A stretch of DNA of 27,850 nucleotides from Rs1 sp034111875 (GTDB taxonomy: Bacteria > Pseudomonadota > Gammaproteobacteria > Pseudomonadales > Balneatricaceae): positions 1 to 27,850 of the forward strand of contig JAWUWK010000105.1 in assembly GCA_034111875.1 (NCBI GenBank), read 5' to 3'. Positions 8,878 to 18,239 of the stretch are shown here, one piece after another. The first letter of the stretch is position 1. The number at the start of each line of letters is the position of its first letter. The position numbers and the translations under genes are program-made. The notes beneath the pieces were generated by a model. The model had not been told where the DNA came from, ran no database searches, and saw only the letters and a list, made by a program, of their open reading frames with translations.

Positions 8878-9663
8878 ATGTTTATAGATTCACACTGCCA
8901 CTTAGACAAACTCGATCTAGTTGACTACGATAATAACTTAGCAAGATTAATAGAGACCTGTGCACAGCGAAAAATAACGAAGATGTTGTGTGTCAGTGTG
9001 AGTTTGCAAGACTTTGCGAATATGTATCAACAGATAGGCGATTTTGCACAAATCGACGCCTCCTTAGGGGTGCATCCACTGCAGGTTAAAACGGCCGCTG
9101 ACTTAGCGTCGGTTGAACAATTAGTGTACTTGGTAAGTCAGCATGATAAGGTAGTTGCTATTGGTGAATCTGGCCTGGACTATTATTACGATGAAACCAC
9201 GAAAGAGCTGCAGCAATTAAGTTTTATAAATCATCTGCAAGTAGGTGCTAAGCTTAATATGCCGGTTATCGTGCACACCAGAGATGCCAGAGAAGATACC
9301 CTTGAGCTAATCGCTCGCCACGGTGGTAAAGCGGCGGGAGTGCTCCATTGCTTCACTGAATCCCTTGAAATGGCTATACAGGCAATAGATCTTGGTTATA
9401 TGATCTCAATTTCAGGTATTGTTACTTTTAAGAATGCAGCTGAGTTAAAAGAAGTGGTTAGACAGTTACCTTTAGATAAAATATTGATTGAAACTGATTC
9501 ACCTTATCTGGCACCCGTTCCTTTTAGGGGTAAACAAAACCTGCCAAAATATCTAGTTGAAGTGGCCCAGTATGTCGCCGATTTAAAAGGTATCTCGATC
9601 GAAGCTCTGGCGGATATTACCAGTCAAAACTATTACCAACTGTTTAGTAGAAGCCGTCCTTAA
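8878..9663 (+). CDS. TatD-family metal-dependent DNase (YcfH type)
   Basis: A 261-residue TIM-barrel metal hydrolase of the TatD family, which has 3'-5' exonuclease/DNase activity and roles in DNA repair. Metal ligands are visible: His6 and His8 (DSHCHLD), Glu97 (IGESGLDYYYD), His133 (VIVHTRDA), His157 (VLHCFTES) and Asp207 (IETDSPYLAP). The length is normal. No good Shine-Dalgarno sequence precedes the ATG. It closes the conserved fab-to-tatD run; the next DNA is a degraded region. By position it corresponds to YcfH rather than the tat-linked TatD itself, so I leave the symbol blank. Confidence 0.93.
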   Translation: MFIDSHCHLDKLDLVDYDNNLARLIETCAQRKITKMLCVSVSLQDFANMYQQIGDFAQIDASLGVHPLQVKTAADLASVEQLVYLVSQHDKVVAIGESGLDYYYDETTKELQQLSFINHLQVGAKLNMPVIVHTRDAREDTLELIARHGGKAAGVLHCFTESLEMAIQAIDLGYMISISGIVTFKNAAELKEVVRQLPLDKILIETDSPYLAPVPFRGKQNLPKYLVEVAQYVADLKGISIEALADITSQNYYQLFSRSRP

Positions 9664-9719
9664 ACCGCCACTTCACTCAAGACTTGCTTAGTTGTGCCTC
9701 AGCATTCTCGCGCTGATTA

Positions 9720-10054
9720 GTTTGTGGCACGGCTAAATTCACTATTGGTCTGTTTTAGATAACAGGCTATCCACTTTTGTACTTTAGGGCTTAGCATTAA
9801 TAGCGCGTCAAAGATAAGCGCTATAACCGTCAAGTGGAAATTTCTTAAGTTTTTATGCATGATAATTACCCCAAAAAGAACTGAGATAAGAGGGTTAAAT
9901 AGCGAAAGTATGCCCATCACTTCTGTGCCTAATGACGTAAAGAGCGCACCCATGCCCAATAGCCACAGGCAGTATTAAGAACAATTAGCCAAACCAGTGC
10001 AAACCAAGTATTGCTTTGAGGGATCCTAAAACTCCCACCTGCAAATAAGCACAT
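9720..10054 (-). pseudogene. EamA/DMT transporter, C-terminal remnant
   Basis: Read on the - strand, about 110 residues resemble the last third of an EamA permease: a stretch ending NTWFALVWLIVLNTACGYW, then a frameshift near 9955, then ALFTSLGTEVMGIL and NPLISVLFGVIIM, a typical EamA helix pair. Stop codons or frame changes separate the pieces and the N-terminal two thirds are absent. Homology stops near 10054, where MarR-like sequence begins on the opposite strand, so the gene was probably truncated by a deletion. Substrate unknown. Confidence 0.6.
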
Positions 10055-10064
10055 CGGTGATAGC

Positions 10065-10312
10065 GATGCGCTCAGCCAAATAGACGTTGAAAAACGTGGT
10101 TTTCTAAAGCGTAAACACAGTGAACAAGACCGTCGAAGTAGTCTGGTGAGCTTAACGCACAAGGGCACTGATCTAATCAATGAAGCCTATCTAGCGTATG
10201 TTGTCAACGAAATAATTTGTTGGCTGCTCTAGGTACTCAAAACGAGAATAGCTTGCCGGTTTATTGCAGCGCTGGTGACTCGCCAATGAATAACCTTGGT
10301 TTAGGCTCGTGA
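10065..10312 (+). pseudogene. MarR-family regulator, C-terminal remnant
   Basis: The + strand reads VEKRGFLKRKHSEQDRRS followed by SLVSLTHKGTDLI, the recognisable wing of a MarR winged helix (compare the family's LEKRGLV...DRRS...LTxKG). After YVVNE the frame ends at a stop near 10232, while a shifted frame continues NNLLAALGTQNENSL up to 10312, resembling the C-terminal dimerisation helix. The DNA-recognition helix and everything before it are missing. The 5' edge meets the EamA remnant near 10055-10065. Confidence 0.6.
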
Positions 10313-10316
10313 ATTG

Positions 10317-10748
10317 TTATGGCGCTGGCTTATGTTTGATCACACTTAAGGTTAATCTTGAAATGCAATTCATCCGTTGCTGTTCATCGTACATTTTTAT
10401 TTCCCATATCTGAGTCGTTCGGCCAATGTGCAACGGCTTTGTTATACCAGTGATTAAACCTGATGTCACAGCGCGCATGTGATTCGCGTTTATTTCTAAT
10501 CCAACACAGGCAAATCCCTGCGGACAAGCAAGGGTTCCGGCGCTGCTACCTAAGGTCTCTGCCAGCACGACGGATGCACCGCCATGTAATAAACCCATAG
10601 GTTGATGGGTACGCTCGTCGACGGGCATAGTCGCGCATAGGAAATCATCGCCAAACTTGATAAATTCAATGTCTAGATGGCGTATTAAGGTATTTTCTCG
10701 AGTTTTGTTTAACAGGGCTAAATCGAAATTTTTTTGCCAGATTGACAT
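10317..10748 (-). CDS. Hotdog-fold acyl-CoA thioesterase, YdiI/PaaI type
   Basis: A 143-residue hotdog thioesterase very like E. coli YdiI (MenI): MPVDERTHQPMGLLHGGASVV, then LAET with the catalytic glutamate Glu64, then VGLEINANHMRAV and a final SRLTLSVI. His55 and the glycine pair in LHGGAS form the active-site loop. YdiI hydrolyses 1,4-dihydroxy-2-naphthoyl-CoA and other aryl- and acyl-CoAs. No menaquinone genes are in view, so a general acyl-CoA role is equally possible. It diverges from the UbiF-like gene across 131 bases, so both may share a promoter region. Confidence 0.85.
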   Translation of the reverse strand: MSIWQKNFDLALLNKTRENTLIRHLDIEFIKFGDDFLCATMPVDERTHQPMGLLHGGASVVLAETLGSSAGTLACPQGFACVGLEINANHMRAVTSGLITGITKPLHIGRTTQIWEIKMYDEQQRMNCISRLTLSVIKHKPAP

Positions 10749-10844
10749 AATCTACTCCGTACAGTTGTATGCTTTAAAAGATATCCATAGGATTGTTTTT
10801 GCGCGAGAATATGTCAAGTGTTGGCGATATGAAAATCTAAATAT

Positions 10845-10853
10845 TGCTATAAT
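10845..10853 (+). promoter_or_regulatory. Extended -10 promoter element before the UbiF-like gene
   Basis: TGCTATAAT (10845-10853) is a perfect -10 box with the extended TGn element, 26 bases before the chosen ATG at 10880. No convincing -35 box is at standard spacing, which extended -10 promoters can do without. Confidence 0.45.
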
Positions 10854-10879
10854 GAAGTTAAAGGTGTTTGGGGAATATA

Positions 10880-12124
10880 ATGGCGAATAAATTTGATCTA
10901 GTGATTGTCGGTGGCGGAATGGTCGGCGCCACACTGGCCTGTGCACTGGCGGAGACTCAGTTGCAGATAGCAGTTATCGAACCTAATATTCCGGTGGCTT
11001 TCGATACTCACAGACCTTATGATTTAAGAGTTAGTGCACTGAATATAGCTTCTGAGAATATTCTAAGAAATGTCGGCGCCTGGGACAATATTGTCGGCAA
11101 ACGCTGCTGTGTTTATAAGCGTCTTAAAACCTGGGAAATGGATGAGCATCTTGGGGCGACTATTTTTGATAGCGCCGATCAAGGGATTGATCACTTAGGC
11201 CATATTGTTGAAAATAACGTGATTCAATTGGCGTTGTTAGAGCAAATGAAAAAGGCCTCGAACATAAAACTCTATCAGCAGCAGAGCACTGCAATAGACT
11301 ACCAGCCAGGTGCTAGTTTGCTAGAATTGGCAGACGGGCAGCAGTTAATTGCCAATCTTTTGGTCGGTGCGGATGGCGGCAATTCTAAAGTGCGTAAAGC
11401 GGTTGGTATAGGTGTACACAGCTGGGATTATCAGCAAAACGCACTAGTAGTTAGTGTCACAATGAAAGGTGACCAACAAGATATCACTTGGCAGCAGTTC
11501 ACGCCCACGGGGCCCTTGGCGTTTTTACCGCTCACAGGTCAAAGTGCCTCTTTAGTCTGGTATCAAAGCCCCGAAAAAATTAAGCAGTTACTCGGGCTCA
11601 ATGAAGCAGATTTTTTTGCGCAATTGATAGCCACTTTCCCCAGTGCATTGCAAACAGTAGACAGAGTCATTGATAAAGCGGCCTTTCCTCTAAAGCGCCA
11701 GCACGCAAAAGACTATGTATTAGAAGGGGTTGCGCTGGTGGGCGATTCTGCGCATATGATCCATCCACTCGCCGGCCAAGGGGTTAATATAGGGCTCTTA
11801 GACGCCGCCCAGCTGGCGCAGACATTACTCTCGGCTCTCGGCAGAGAGGTGTCTAGTGCCGATGAATACGCTTTTAGTACGCAACAAGATATAGGCTCAC
11901 TAGAAGTGCTACTCGACTATCAGCAGCATCGGCGCAAACATAACTTACTCGTGATGCAGTTAATGGACAGTTTTTATCATGTGTTTAGCAATAATCACAT
12001 GCCGCTTAAATTACTCAGAAATATGGGTTTAACGCTGGCAGATAAGTTGACACCAGCGAAGAAAAAAGTCATGGCATTGGCAATGGGCATGGAGGGTCCT
12101 CTGCCAGATCTCGCTAGAAAATAA
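10880..12124 (+). CDS. ubiF: UbiF/UbiH-family FAD-dependent ubiquinone-biosynthesis hydroxylase
   Basis: Flavoprotein monooxygenase of ubiquinone synthesis. I chose the ATG at 10880 (414 residues) because TTGGGG stands just before it; an in-frame TTG at 10868 is less likely. FAD motifs: VGGGMVGATLACAL near the N-terminus, VGADGGNSKVR with Asp165, and VGDSAHMIHPLAGQGVNIG with Asp289. Several stretches resemble E. coli UbiF specifically: KRLKTWEMDEHLGATIFDSA, VENNVIQ, TWQQFTPTGPLAFLPL and the C-terminal NMGLTLADKL. UbiF adds the C6 hydroxyl of the quinone ring, with UbiE before it and UbiG after. UbiH and UbiI are the alternatives; the symbol rests on recalled sequence likeness. Confidence 0.82.
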   Translation: MANKFDLVIVGGGMVGATLACALAETQLQIAVIEPNIPVAFDTHRPYDLRVSALNIASENILRNVGAWDNIVGKRCCVYKRLKTWEMDEHLGATIFDSADQGIDHLGHIVENNVIQLALLEQMKKASNIKLYQQQSTAIDYQPGASLLELADGQQLIANLLVGADGGNSKVRKAVGIGVHSWDYQQNALVVSVTMKGDQQDITWQQFTPTGPLAFLPLTGQSASLVWYQSPEKIKQLLGLNEADFFAQLIATFPSALQTVDRVIDKAAFPLKRQHAKDYVLEGVALVGDSAHMIHPLAGQGVNIGLLDAAQLAQTLLSALGREVSSADEYAFSTQQDIGSLEVLLDYQQHRRKHNLLVMQLMDSFYHVFSNNHMPLKLLRNMGLTLADKLTPAKKKVMALAMGMEGPLPDLARK

Positions 12125-12326
12125 TGCCCGCTGACAATATCCAATAAATAGGTATAATTCGAGTCATTTCTAGAGGGAAATCAAAATTGCTAGATTTGCG
12201 CTGGCTATGCGTGAATCTATTGATTGAAACCGTTACAATGGGTCGCATTATTCTAATAAATATATTGCAGGGACTAAACTTTTAGCCATAACGGCTGCTG
12301 CAATTTCATCAAAGGTCGATTTATCT

Positions 12327-15242
12327 ATGTCTAGTGTTAATTGCCACAACAGTTTTGTGTATATTCGTCAGCAAAAAATAGATTCTTTAAATGTCACTAT
12401 GCAGGAGTTTCGGCATAGAGAAACTGGCGCTATGCATTATCACATCGCCGCCGATCAGCAGGAAAATGTTTTCTTAGTTGCCTTCAGAACTGTGCCTATG
12501 GATTCTACAGGCGTGGCCCACGTGCTTGAGCATACGGCGTTATGTGGCAGTGATAAATATCCCGTTCGCGATCCGTTTTTTATGATGACGCGGCGTTCTT
12601 TAAATACCTTTATGAATGCTTTTACCAGTTCAGATTGGACAGCTTATCCCTTTGCCAGTCAAAATAACAAAGATTACTATAATTTGCTCGACGTCTATTT
12701 AGACGCGACTTTCCACTCGCGCTTAGCTGAATTAGACTTTGCACAAGAAGGTCACAGAGTTGAGTTTAAAGAAAAGGGCAATACGCAATCGGCCCTAGAA
12801 TACAAAGGGGTAGTATACAACGAAATGAAAGGGGCTATGAGCTCTGCTGTGTCGACATTGTGGCAGACCTTTTCGAAACACTTATTCCCGACCCAAACCT
12901 ACCACTTTAATTCAGGCGGCAATCCGGAATCTATTACCGATTTAAGCTATGAACAACTTAAAAGCTTTTACAAAAGCCATTACCATCCAAGTAATGCGGT
13001 GTTCATGACGTTTGGGAATATTCCAGCGGTTGATTTACAGCAGCGTTTTGAAGAAAATGCCTTACAGAGTTTCTCAAAACTGGATATAAACGTAGCCGTT
13101 ACTGATGAAAAGCGATACTTTTCACCTGTGAGAGTCGAAGAAGCTTACAATTTAGACGAAGAGAATGTCGAGGCTAAAACTCATCATGTGATCGGCTGGT
13201 TATTAGGTCATTCAATTGATCTGAAACAGCAGTTGGAAGCAGACTTGTTGTCTCGAGTATTACTCGATAATAGTGCGTCTCCGCTGCGTTTTGCCCTTGA
13301 GTCAACAAAACTAGGTAAAGCGCCTTCACCATTATGTGGATTGGAAGACTCCAATCGTGAAATGTCCTTTATGTGCGGCCTAGAAGGCTCTGATCCAGAG
13401 CATGCCGCGGCCTTTGAACAACTGGTGTTTGATGTACTCGAAGCGGTTGAACGAGACGGCGTAACGCAAGCAGTCGTCGCCGCTCAATTACATCAATTGG
13501 AACTAGGTCAAAGAGAAATCAGTGGCGATGGCTACCCTTATGGCTTGAATTTGATTATGGCCTCGATGTCCAGTGCAGTTCATCGTGGGGATCCTATTGC
13601 ACTGTTGAATCTAGACCCGGTTCTCGATGAATTGAGAGAGTCGGTTAAAGACCCCGAGTTTATTCCTCGACTGATTCGTACACTCTTATTAGATAACCCG
13701 CATTATGTCCGTTTAACCATGCGCCCAGACCAACACTTAGAAAAACAGCGTGCGGTTGCCGATGAGCAAAAACTTGCCCAGCTGCGAGATTCAATGACAG
13801 AGCAACAAAAACAAGACATCGTCGAACAAGCCGACGCACTTGAAAAGCGCCAAGCACAAATAGACGACGCCAGTATTCTACCTGAAGTGACCTTAGATGA
13901 TGTGCCAAGGGAGCAATTCATCGCCGAAGGAGAGCGCTTAGAAGGCACAGAGCAGCCAATAGACTGGTTCGGTCAAGGAACCAATGGATTAATCTATCAA
14001 CAAGTTATCGTTGATTTACCGTCTTTAACCGAAGCGGAAAAACAACTCTTACCGCTGTTTAGTACTTGTATGAGTGAACTCGGTTGTGGCGATCGTGACT
14101 ATCAAGAAAATCAACAGTATCTAGCCCAAGTCACCGGTGGCATCAGCGCTTATTCCTCAGTGCGTGCATCGGTTAGTGATGCCCAGCAAGTGAGCGGTTA
14201 TTTTGTGGTTTCAGGCAAGGGCTTAAATTCGAACAGTGATGCCGTGATTGCATTGATCAAAGAGACACTGCTCGAGAGCCGCTTTGACGAATTGAGCCGC
14301 ATTCGAGAAATTGTTGCGCAACAACGGAGTCGCAAAGAACAAAGTATCACAGGCAGTGGTCACAGCTTAGCGATGATGGCGGCCAGTGCTCAGCTTGCAC
14401 CTGCTGCATTCTTGGCCCACCAAACGAGAGGTTTGGGCAGTATAACGGCGGTAAAACTATTAGATGACAGCCTAGACGAAGATAACGCCTTGGCGGCACT
14501 CGCAGAGCAGTTACAAGCTATTCACGCTAAGTTAAAGACCGCCGCCAGAAGATTCTTGCTGGTTGCAGAACCTGAGCAAAAAGCTGACTTGTGTACGAGT
14601 TTGCAAACGCAATGGCAAGGCACAGCCCAAGGTGAAAATGATCGTTTTGGATTGACCCCAACACGAGAAAGTGTAAAGCAATTATGGATAACCAGCACTC
14701 AAGTCAACTTTTGCGCCAAAGCCTATCCCAGTGTCTCAGTGGATCATGACGATGCAGCGGCTTTAACTGTGTTGGGTGATTTTTTGCGCAATGGTTACTT
14801 ACATAGAGCAATCCGCGAGCAGGGCGGTGCCTATGGCTCAGGTGCTGGGCAAGACAATGGTGATGCCGTTTTTCGCTTCTTCTCCTATCGCGATCCACGC
14901 TTAGAGGAAACACTGGCAGATTTTGACCAAGCGTTAGTTTGGTTGGCGACAACCGAACACGATGACAACACACTCAGTGAAGCCGTGTTGGGCGTGGTAA
15001 GTTCTATCGATAAACCAGCCTCTCCTGCAGGCGAAGCGAAACAGGCTTATCATGCACAGCTCTTTGGTCGCAGTGCTGATCAGAGAAAAGCCTTTAGAGC
15101 TAAAATATTGCAAGTGACTATTGCCGATTTGCAGAGCGTGGCTGCACGCTATTTGCTACCTGAAGAGGCCAGCATAGCAGTCGTTACTAATGCCCAGAAC
15201 GCGGCTGCAATCAGTGGCGAATTTGAGGTTATATCACTCTAG
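12327..15242 (+). CDS. M16C insulinase-family zinc peptidase, PreP-like
   Basis: A 971-residue peptidase with the architecture of presequence protease (PreP/falcilysin): two M16 halves forming a closed chamber that degrades unstructured peptides. The inverted zinc motif HVLEH occupies residues 65-69 (His65, catalytic Glu68, His69), with the distal zinc ligand Glu166 in VVYNEMKGAMSS. The substrate-site Arg/Tyr signature appears near the C-terminus as REQGGAYGSGAG. The motif TALCGSDKYPVRDPFF after the zinc site is typical of PreP. No signal peptide is seen, so it is probably cytosolic. A helical linker rich in Gln, Lys and Glu lies around residues 470-515. Bacterial homologues are peptide-clearing enzymes of uncertain physiology. 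It stands alone, 202 bases after ubiF; its weak ribosome site is AAAGG. Confidence 0.93.
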   Translation: MSSVNCHNSFVYIRQQKIDSLNVTMQEFRHRETGAMHYHIAADQQENVFLVAFRTVPMDSTGVAHVLEHTALCGSDKYPVRDPFFMMTRRSLNTFMNAFTSSDWTAYPFASQNNKDYYNLLDVYLDATFHSRLAELDFAQEGHRVEFKEKGNTQSALEYKGVVYNEMKGAMSSAVSTLWQTFSKHLFPTQTYHFNSGGNPESITDLSYEQLKSFYKSHYHPSNAVFMTFGNIPAVDLQQRFEENALQSFSKLDINVAVTDEKRYFSPVRVEEAYNLDEENVEAKTHHVIGWLLGHSIDLKQQLEADLLSRVLLDNSASPLRFALESTKLGKAPSPLCGLEDSNREMSFMCGLEGSDPEHAAAFEQLVFDVLEAVERDGVTQAVVAAQLHQLELGQREISGDGYPYGLNLIMASMSSAVHRGDPIALLNLDPVLDELRESVKDPEFIPRLIRTLLLDNPHYVRLTMRPDQHLEKQRAVADEQKLAQLRDSMTEQQKQDIVEQADALEKRQAQIDDASILPEVTLDDVPREQFIAEGERLEGTEQPIDWFGQGTNGLIYQQVIVDLPSLTEAEKQLLPLFSTCMSELGCGDRDYQENQQYLAQVTGGISAYSSVRASVSDAQQVSGYFVVSGKGLNSNSDAVIALIKETLLESRFDELSRIREIVAQQRSRKEQSITGSGHSLAMMAASAQLAPAAFLAHQTRGLGSITAVKLLDDSLDEDNALAALAEQLQAIHAKLKTAARRFLLVAEPEQKADLCTSLQTQWQGTAQGENDRFGLTPTRESVKQLWITSTQVNFCAKAYPSVSVDHDDAAALTVLGDFLRNGYLHRAIREQGGAYGSGAGQDNGDAVFRFFSYRDPRLEETLADFDQALVWLATTEHDDNTLSEAVLGVVSSIDKPASPAGEAKQAYHAQLFGRSADQRKAFRAKILQVTIADLQSVAARYLLPEEASIAVVTNAQNAAAISGEFEVISL

Positions 15243-15399
15243 GTAATGAGCGCTGAATATCACTGAGAAGCTTAACCGCGATATTCAGCTGCTGACAATA
15301 AGCCATAGGCTGCTCAGGATAATAAAAGGGCATGACAATCGATAGACTGCTGCGCAATAAAACCAGAATTTTTGAGAATGGCTCGTTACTTATCACTAT

Positions 15400-16307
15400 T
15401 TTGGAGCTATTTTTATTCTTGTCTTGAGTCATCATTAAACATTTTTCAGAGCAAGTGCATACCAGCCAAATTATGTTGTTTCGCAATTTTTTTGCCCTGT
15501 TACTGCTCACCCCTTGGCTAATGTCGGTTGAATATAATGGTATTAAGTCTCAGCATATAAGGCTACATTTTGCCAGGGCATTACTTGGCATTATGGCTAT
15601 GTGCTGTCTGTATTATGCCTGGGGGCTTTTGCCTTTAGCCCATGCGGCTTTGTTAAAACAAACAGCGCCTTTTTTTATTCCCTTAATCGCCTTCTTTTGG
15701 CTAGCTGAAAAAGTAAATCGTTGGGTGGTTGTGTCAATCTTTATGGGCTTCATTGGTGTCTATTTTGTGCTTGATCCGCACTCTGGCGAAATTAATTTTG
15801 TGGTGCTGGTGGCCTTGATCTGGGCTTTGTTGGGCGCGTTTGCAAAAGTTACCATCAGGAAACTGACAAAATCCGAAGCATCCAAAGTGATAGTGTTTTA
15901 CTTTTGTTTATTTGCAACTGGGCTGGCTTTATTACCGGCTGTTTATTTCTGGCAAGCGCTGCCTTTACAATCAGTTGCCTGGCTATTTGCCCTGGCCTTA
16001 GCTGCCACAGTAGCGCAGCTTTTATTGAGTAAAACGTATGCGTTGACAAAAGCCGGAGAGCTCGCCCCCTCTACCTATACATCGGTCTTTTATGGGGTCA
16101 TTTTTGGCTGGATCATTTGGAACGAAACTACAAACTCTCTTAGGCATTGGCTTTATATGCAGTGCGGCAATGCTTACCTATTACACAACCAAGAGAGTAC
16201 TAAAATCGACAGCTTCTAATCCCAAGAAGACTCTAGATAACGTTTTGAAGCAAGTAGTGATTAGCCAAAAAAAAGCGCAAAAAACCGAATCTACTGAAGT
16301 AAGTTAG
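15400..16307 (+). pseudogene. EamA/RhaT-family transporter with frameshifts
   Basis: A 10-helix drug/metabolite transporter read in three frames. The first piece, FGAIFILVLS (from 15400), is in frame 1. The text then shifts so that VIIKHFSEQVHTSQIMLFRN runs in frame 2 from about 15428. The long middle (to about 16128) carries both EamA repeats, including FARALLGIMAMCC, LKQTAPFFIPLIAF and YTSVFYGVIFGWIIWNET. After NETT the homology moves to frame 3 as LLGIGFICSAAML and TYYTTKRVLK, ending at 16307. Frame 2 itself runs on to 16219 with unrelated sequence. So there are at least two frameshifts and no clear start codon. A 254-residue product from a GTG at 15455 could still be made, but it would lack the first and last helices. 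It may be a recent inactivation, since the middle has no stops. Confidence 0.72.
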
Positions 16308-16401
16308 CAGTTTAAGCTTCAATGTACCGACGTATTTATCAATTTAATAGTTATGCACAGGCCTCAAAAAATTATAACTATTTACTTTATAGGATAAACT
16401 C

Positions 16402-16884
16402 ATGAAAATTTCTAATGACACTGTGATTCAATTTAATTATGTTTTAAAAGATGCAGACGGCAGCGTGCTTGAAGAAACCGCGACAGATAAGCCCATCGCC
16501 TATTTGCAGGGACATAAAAACATGCTAGAAGGGGTTGAAACGGCGCTGCAAGGACATGTTGCAGGAGACGTTGTGAATGTGACTTTAGCCCCTGAACAAG
16601 CTTATGGAATGCCGAAAGAAAATGCTGAAATGAAAGTTCCGGTTAAGCATTTGCAAGGTGCCAAAAAATGGCGTGCCGGGATGATTGCAGCGCTCAATAC
16701 TGAACAGGGACAGCGTCAAGTGACAGTGATTAAAGTTGGTCGATTCATGGCCACAGTGGATGCCAACCATCCTTTTGCCGGTAAAACACTGACCTTTGAA
16801 ATGAAGGTTGTCGATGTGCGCGAAGCCACTGCAGACGAAATATCGCACAAACATGCGCACGGCGCGGGTGGTCATCATCATTAG
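16402..16884 (+). CDS. FKBP-type peptidyl-prolyl isomerase, SlyD-like
   Basis: A 160-residue SlyD-type FKBP: an FKBP core (FNYVLKDADGSVLEETATDK, GHKNMLEGVETAL) interrupted by the insert-in-flap chaperone domain at about residues 70-120, closing with FAGKTLTFEMKVVDV. It speeds proline isomerisation and holds unfolded proteins. The tail KHAHGAGGHHH is histidine-rich, like the metal-binding tail of SlyD but shorter and without cysteines, so nickel delivery may be weak. AGGATAA precedes the ATG. zapE follows 37 bases downstream. I do not assign slyD because several paralogues (slyD, fkpB) exist in such genomes. Confidence 0.9.
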   Translation: MKISNDTVIQFNYVLKDADGSVLEETATDKPIAYLQGHKNMLEGVETALQGHVAGDVVNVTLAPEQAYGMPKENAEMKVPVKHLQGAKKWRAGMIAALNTEQGQRQVTVIKVGRFMATVDANHPFAGKTLTFEMKVVDVREATADEISHKHAHGAGGHHH

Positions 16885-16921
16885 ATTCAAAAAATAATAT
16901 ACCTTTAGATAAGCCAGTATT

Positions 16922-18067
16922 ATGCTGTCACCTAAGCAACGCTATGACAGGGATATAGCGCAACATGGTTTCATCGCCGATAAATACCAGTTGGCTGCCA
17001 TCAACGGACTTGATGTGCTTTTTTGGCAGCTACAAAAACCGTCGATTGAGACGCTTTCGAGTATTTATTTATGGGGCAGTGTCGGCAGCGGTAAAACCTA
17101 TCTGATGGATTGCTTTTATGCGTCGCTAGCCGGCAGAGCAAAACGCATGCATTACTATCGATTCATGCAGTTTTTACATCAAAGCCTGAAACGCTATCAG
17201 GGTAAAAAAGATCCTTTGGTATTGGTCGCTCAAGAAATTTTAAAAACCCATAAAATTCTCTGCTTAGATGAGTTTTTTGTCTCTGATATAGCCGATGCTA
17301 TGCTGCTAGGTAGGTTGCTAAAGGTATTGTTTGAGCAGGGGCTGGTCTTAGTCACCACCTCCAACGTCGAGCCTTGTGGGTTGTATAAAGAGGGCTTACA
17401 GCGCGATCGATTTTTACCCGCGATCGCTATGCTGGAGCAGAATTTGACCATCATCCCTATGCAGGGGGGCGTTGATCACCGTCTTGCGAAAGCCCAAGGG
17501 TTTATCAATTATTACCTCCAAGTGCAGGCGAGTACTGAGGCTGATTTATATCATAATTTGCTATATCAACGCTTTATAACTGCCAACACAGACATTAATT
17601 GTCCCATTGAGACTAACCTTAACTTGACCATTGAAGCTCGAATTATCGAGTGTATCGCCCGCAAAGGCAGAGACTATTGTTTTAGTTTTGAACAGTTATT
17701 TAAAGGACCGCGCAGTGCCAACGACTACATTGCGCTGTCTCAGATGGTCAAGTGCATTTATTTACTTAATGTACCGCAAATGGGCGGGCGCTTAAATGAG
17801 CGCAAAGTGGCAAGGGGCACGGAAGATACCTACAACATAAACCAGAGAGTGGCTGACCGGCCTTTCGTACTTGCCCAAGGGGATGACGAAGCGCGCCGTT
17901 TTATCAGTTTTATCGATCAAATGTACGACCAGAACAGATTAGTGATCATCGGTGCTCAAGTCCCTTTGATGCAGTTGTATAAGGGAGGCCGAGTTGTTTT
18001 TGAGTTTGAACGCACAGTGAGCCGCCTTATTGAAATGCAAAGTGATGATTATGTGCGCAAAGAATAG
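16922..18067 (+). CDS. zapE: Cell division protein ZapE (AFG1-like ATPase)
   Basis: AAA+ ATPase of the AFG1/ZapE family; E. coli ZapE acts at the constricting division ring under low oxygen or heat. The product has 381 residues. Walker A is GSVGSGKTY (residues 52-60) and Walker B is CLDEFF with Asp116 and Glu117. The family block LVTTSNVEPCGLYKEGLQRDRFLPAI is intact, as is the C-terminal FISFIDQMYDQNRLVIIGA. No transmembrane segment or signal is seen, so it is probably a soluble, peripheral protein. Length is normal. The DNA beyond it is degraded, so it marks the edge of the intact block. Confidence 0.93.
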   Translation: MLSPKQRYDRDIAQHGFIADKYQLAAINGLDVLFWQLQKPSIETLSSIYLWGSVGSGKTYLMDCFYASLAGRAKRMHYYRFMQFLHQSLKRYQGKKDPLVLVAQEILKTHKILCLDEFFVSDIADAMLLGRLLKVLFEQGLVLVTTSNVEPCGLYKEGLQRDRFLPAIAMLEQNLTIIPMQGGVDHRLAKAQGFINYYLQVQASTEADLYHNLLYQRFITANTDINCPIETNLNLTIEARIIECIARKGRDYCFSFEQLFKGPRSANDYIALSQMVKCIYLLNVPQMGGRLNERKVARGTEDTYNINQRVADRPFVLAQGDDEARRFISFIDQMYDQNRLVIIGAQVPLMQLYKGGRVVFEFERTVSRLIEMQSDDYVRKE

Positions 18068-18239
18068 GCTGATCATAGGCAGGAAAAGTAGATTTGAGAC
18101 AGGTTTTTGGATCTTTTGAGGCTAACAGAGGGCTATTTAACGAGAAAGAGCGGGAATATGGCCACACTCTAATATTTCGCAGTAGATTAGCGATAAGTCC
18201 GATACAGCCTACTGCCTAAATGTACCTGATAAGACAGTC

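Noticed and set aside
12264..12304. Nested inverted repeats (ATTGCAG / CTGCAAT with AGCC / GGCT inside) before the M16 gene as a riboswitch
   Set aside because: The stems are short, the loops large, and no known riboswitch core is visible. It is not distinguishable from chance.
13660..14973. Several long frames antisense to the M16 peptidase gene
   Set aside because: They follow the codon pattern of the intact peptidase on the other strand and encode cysteine- or histidine-rich nonsense.
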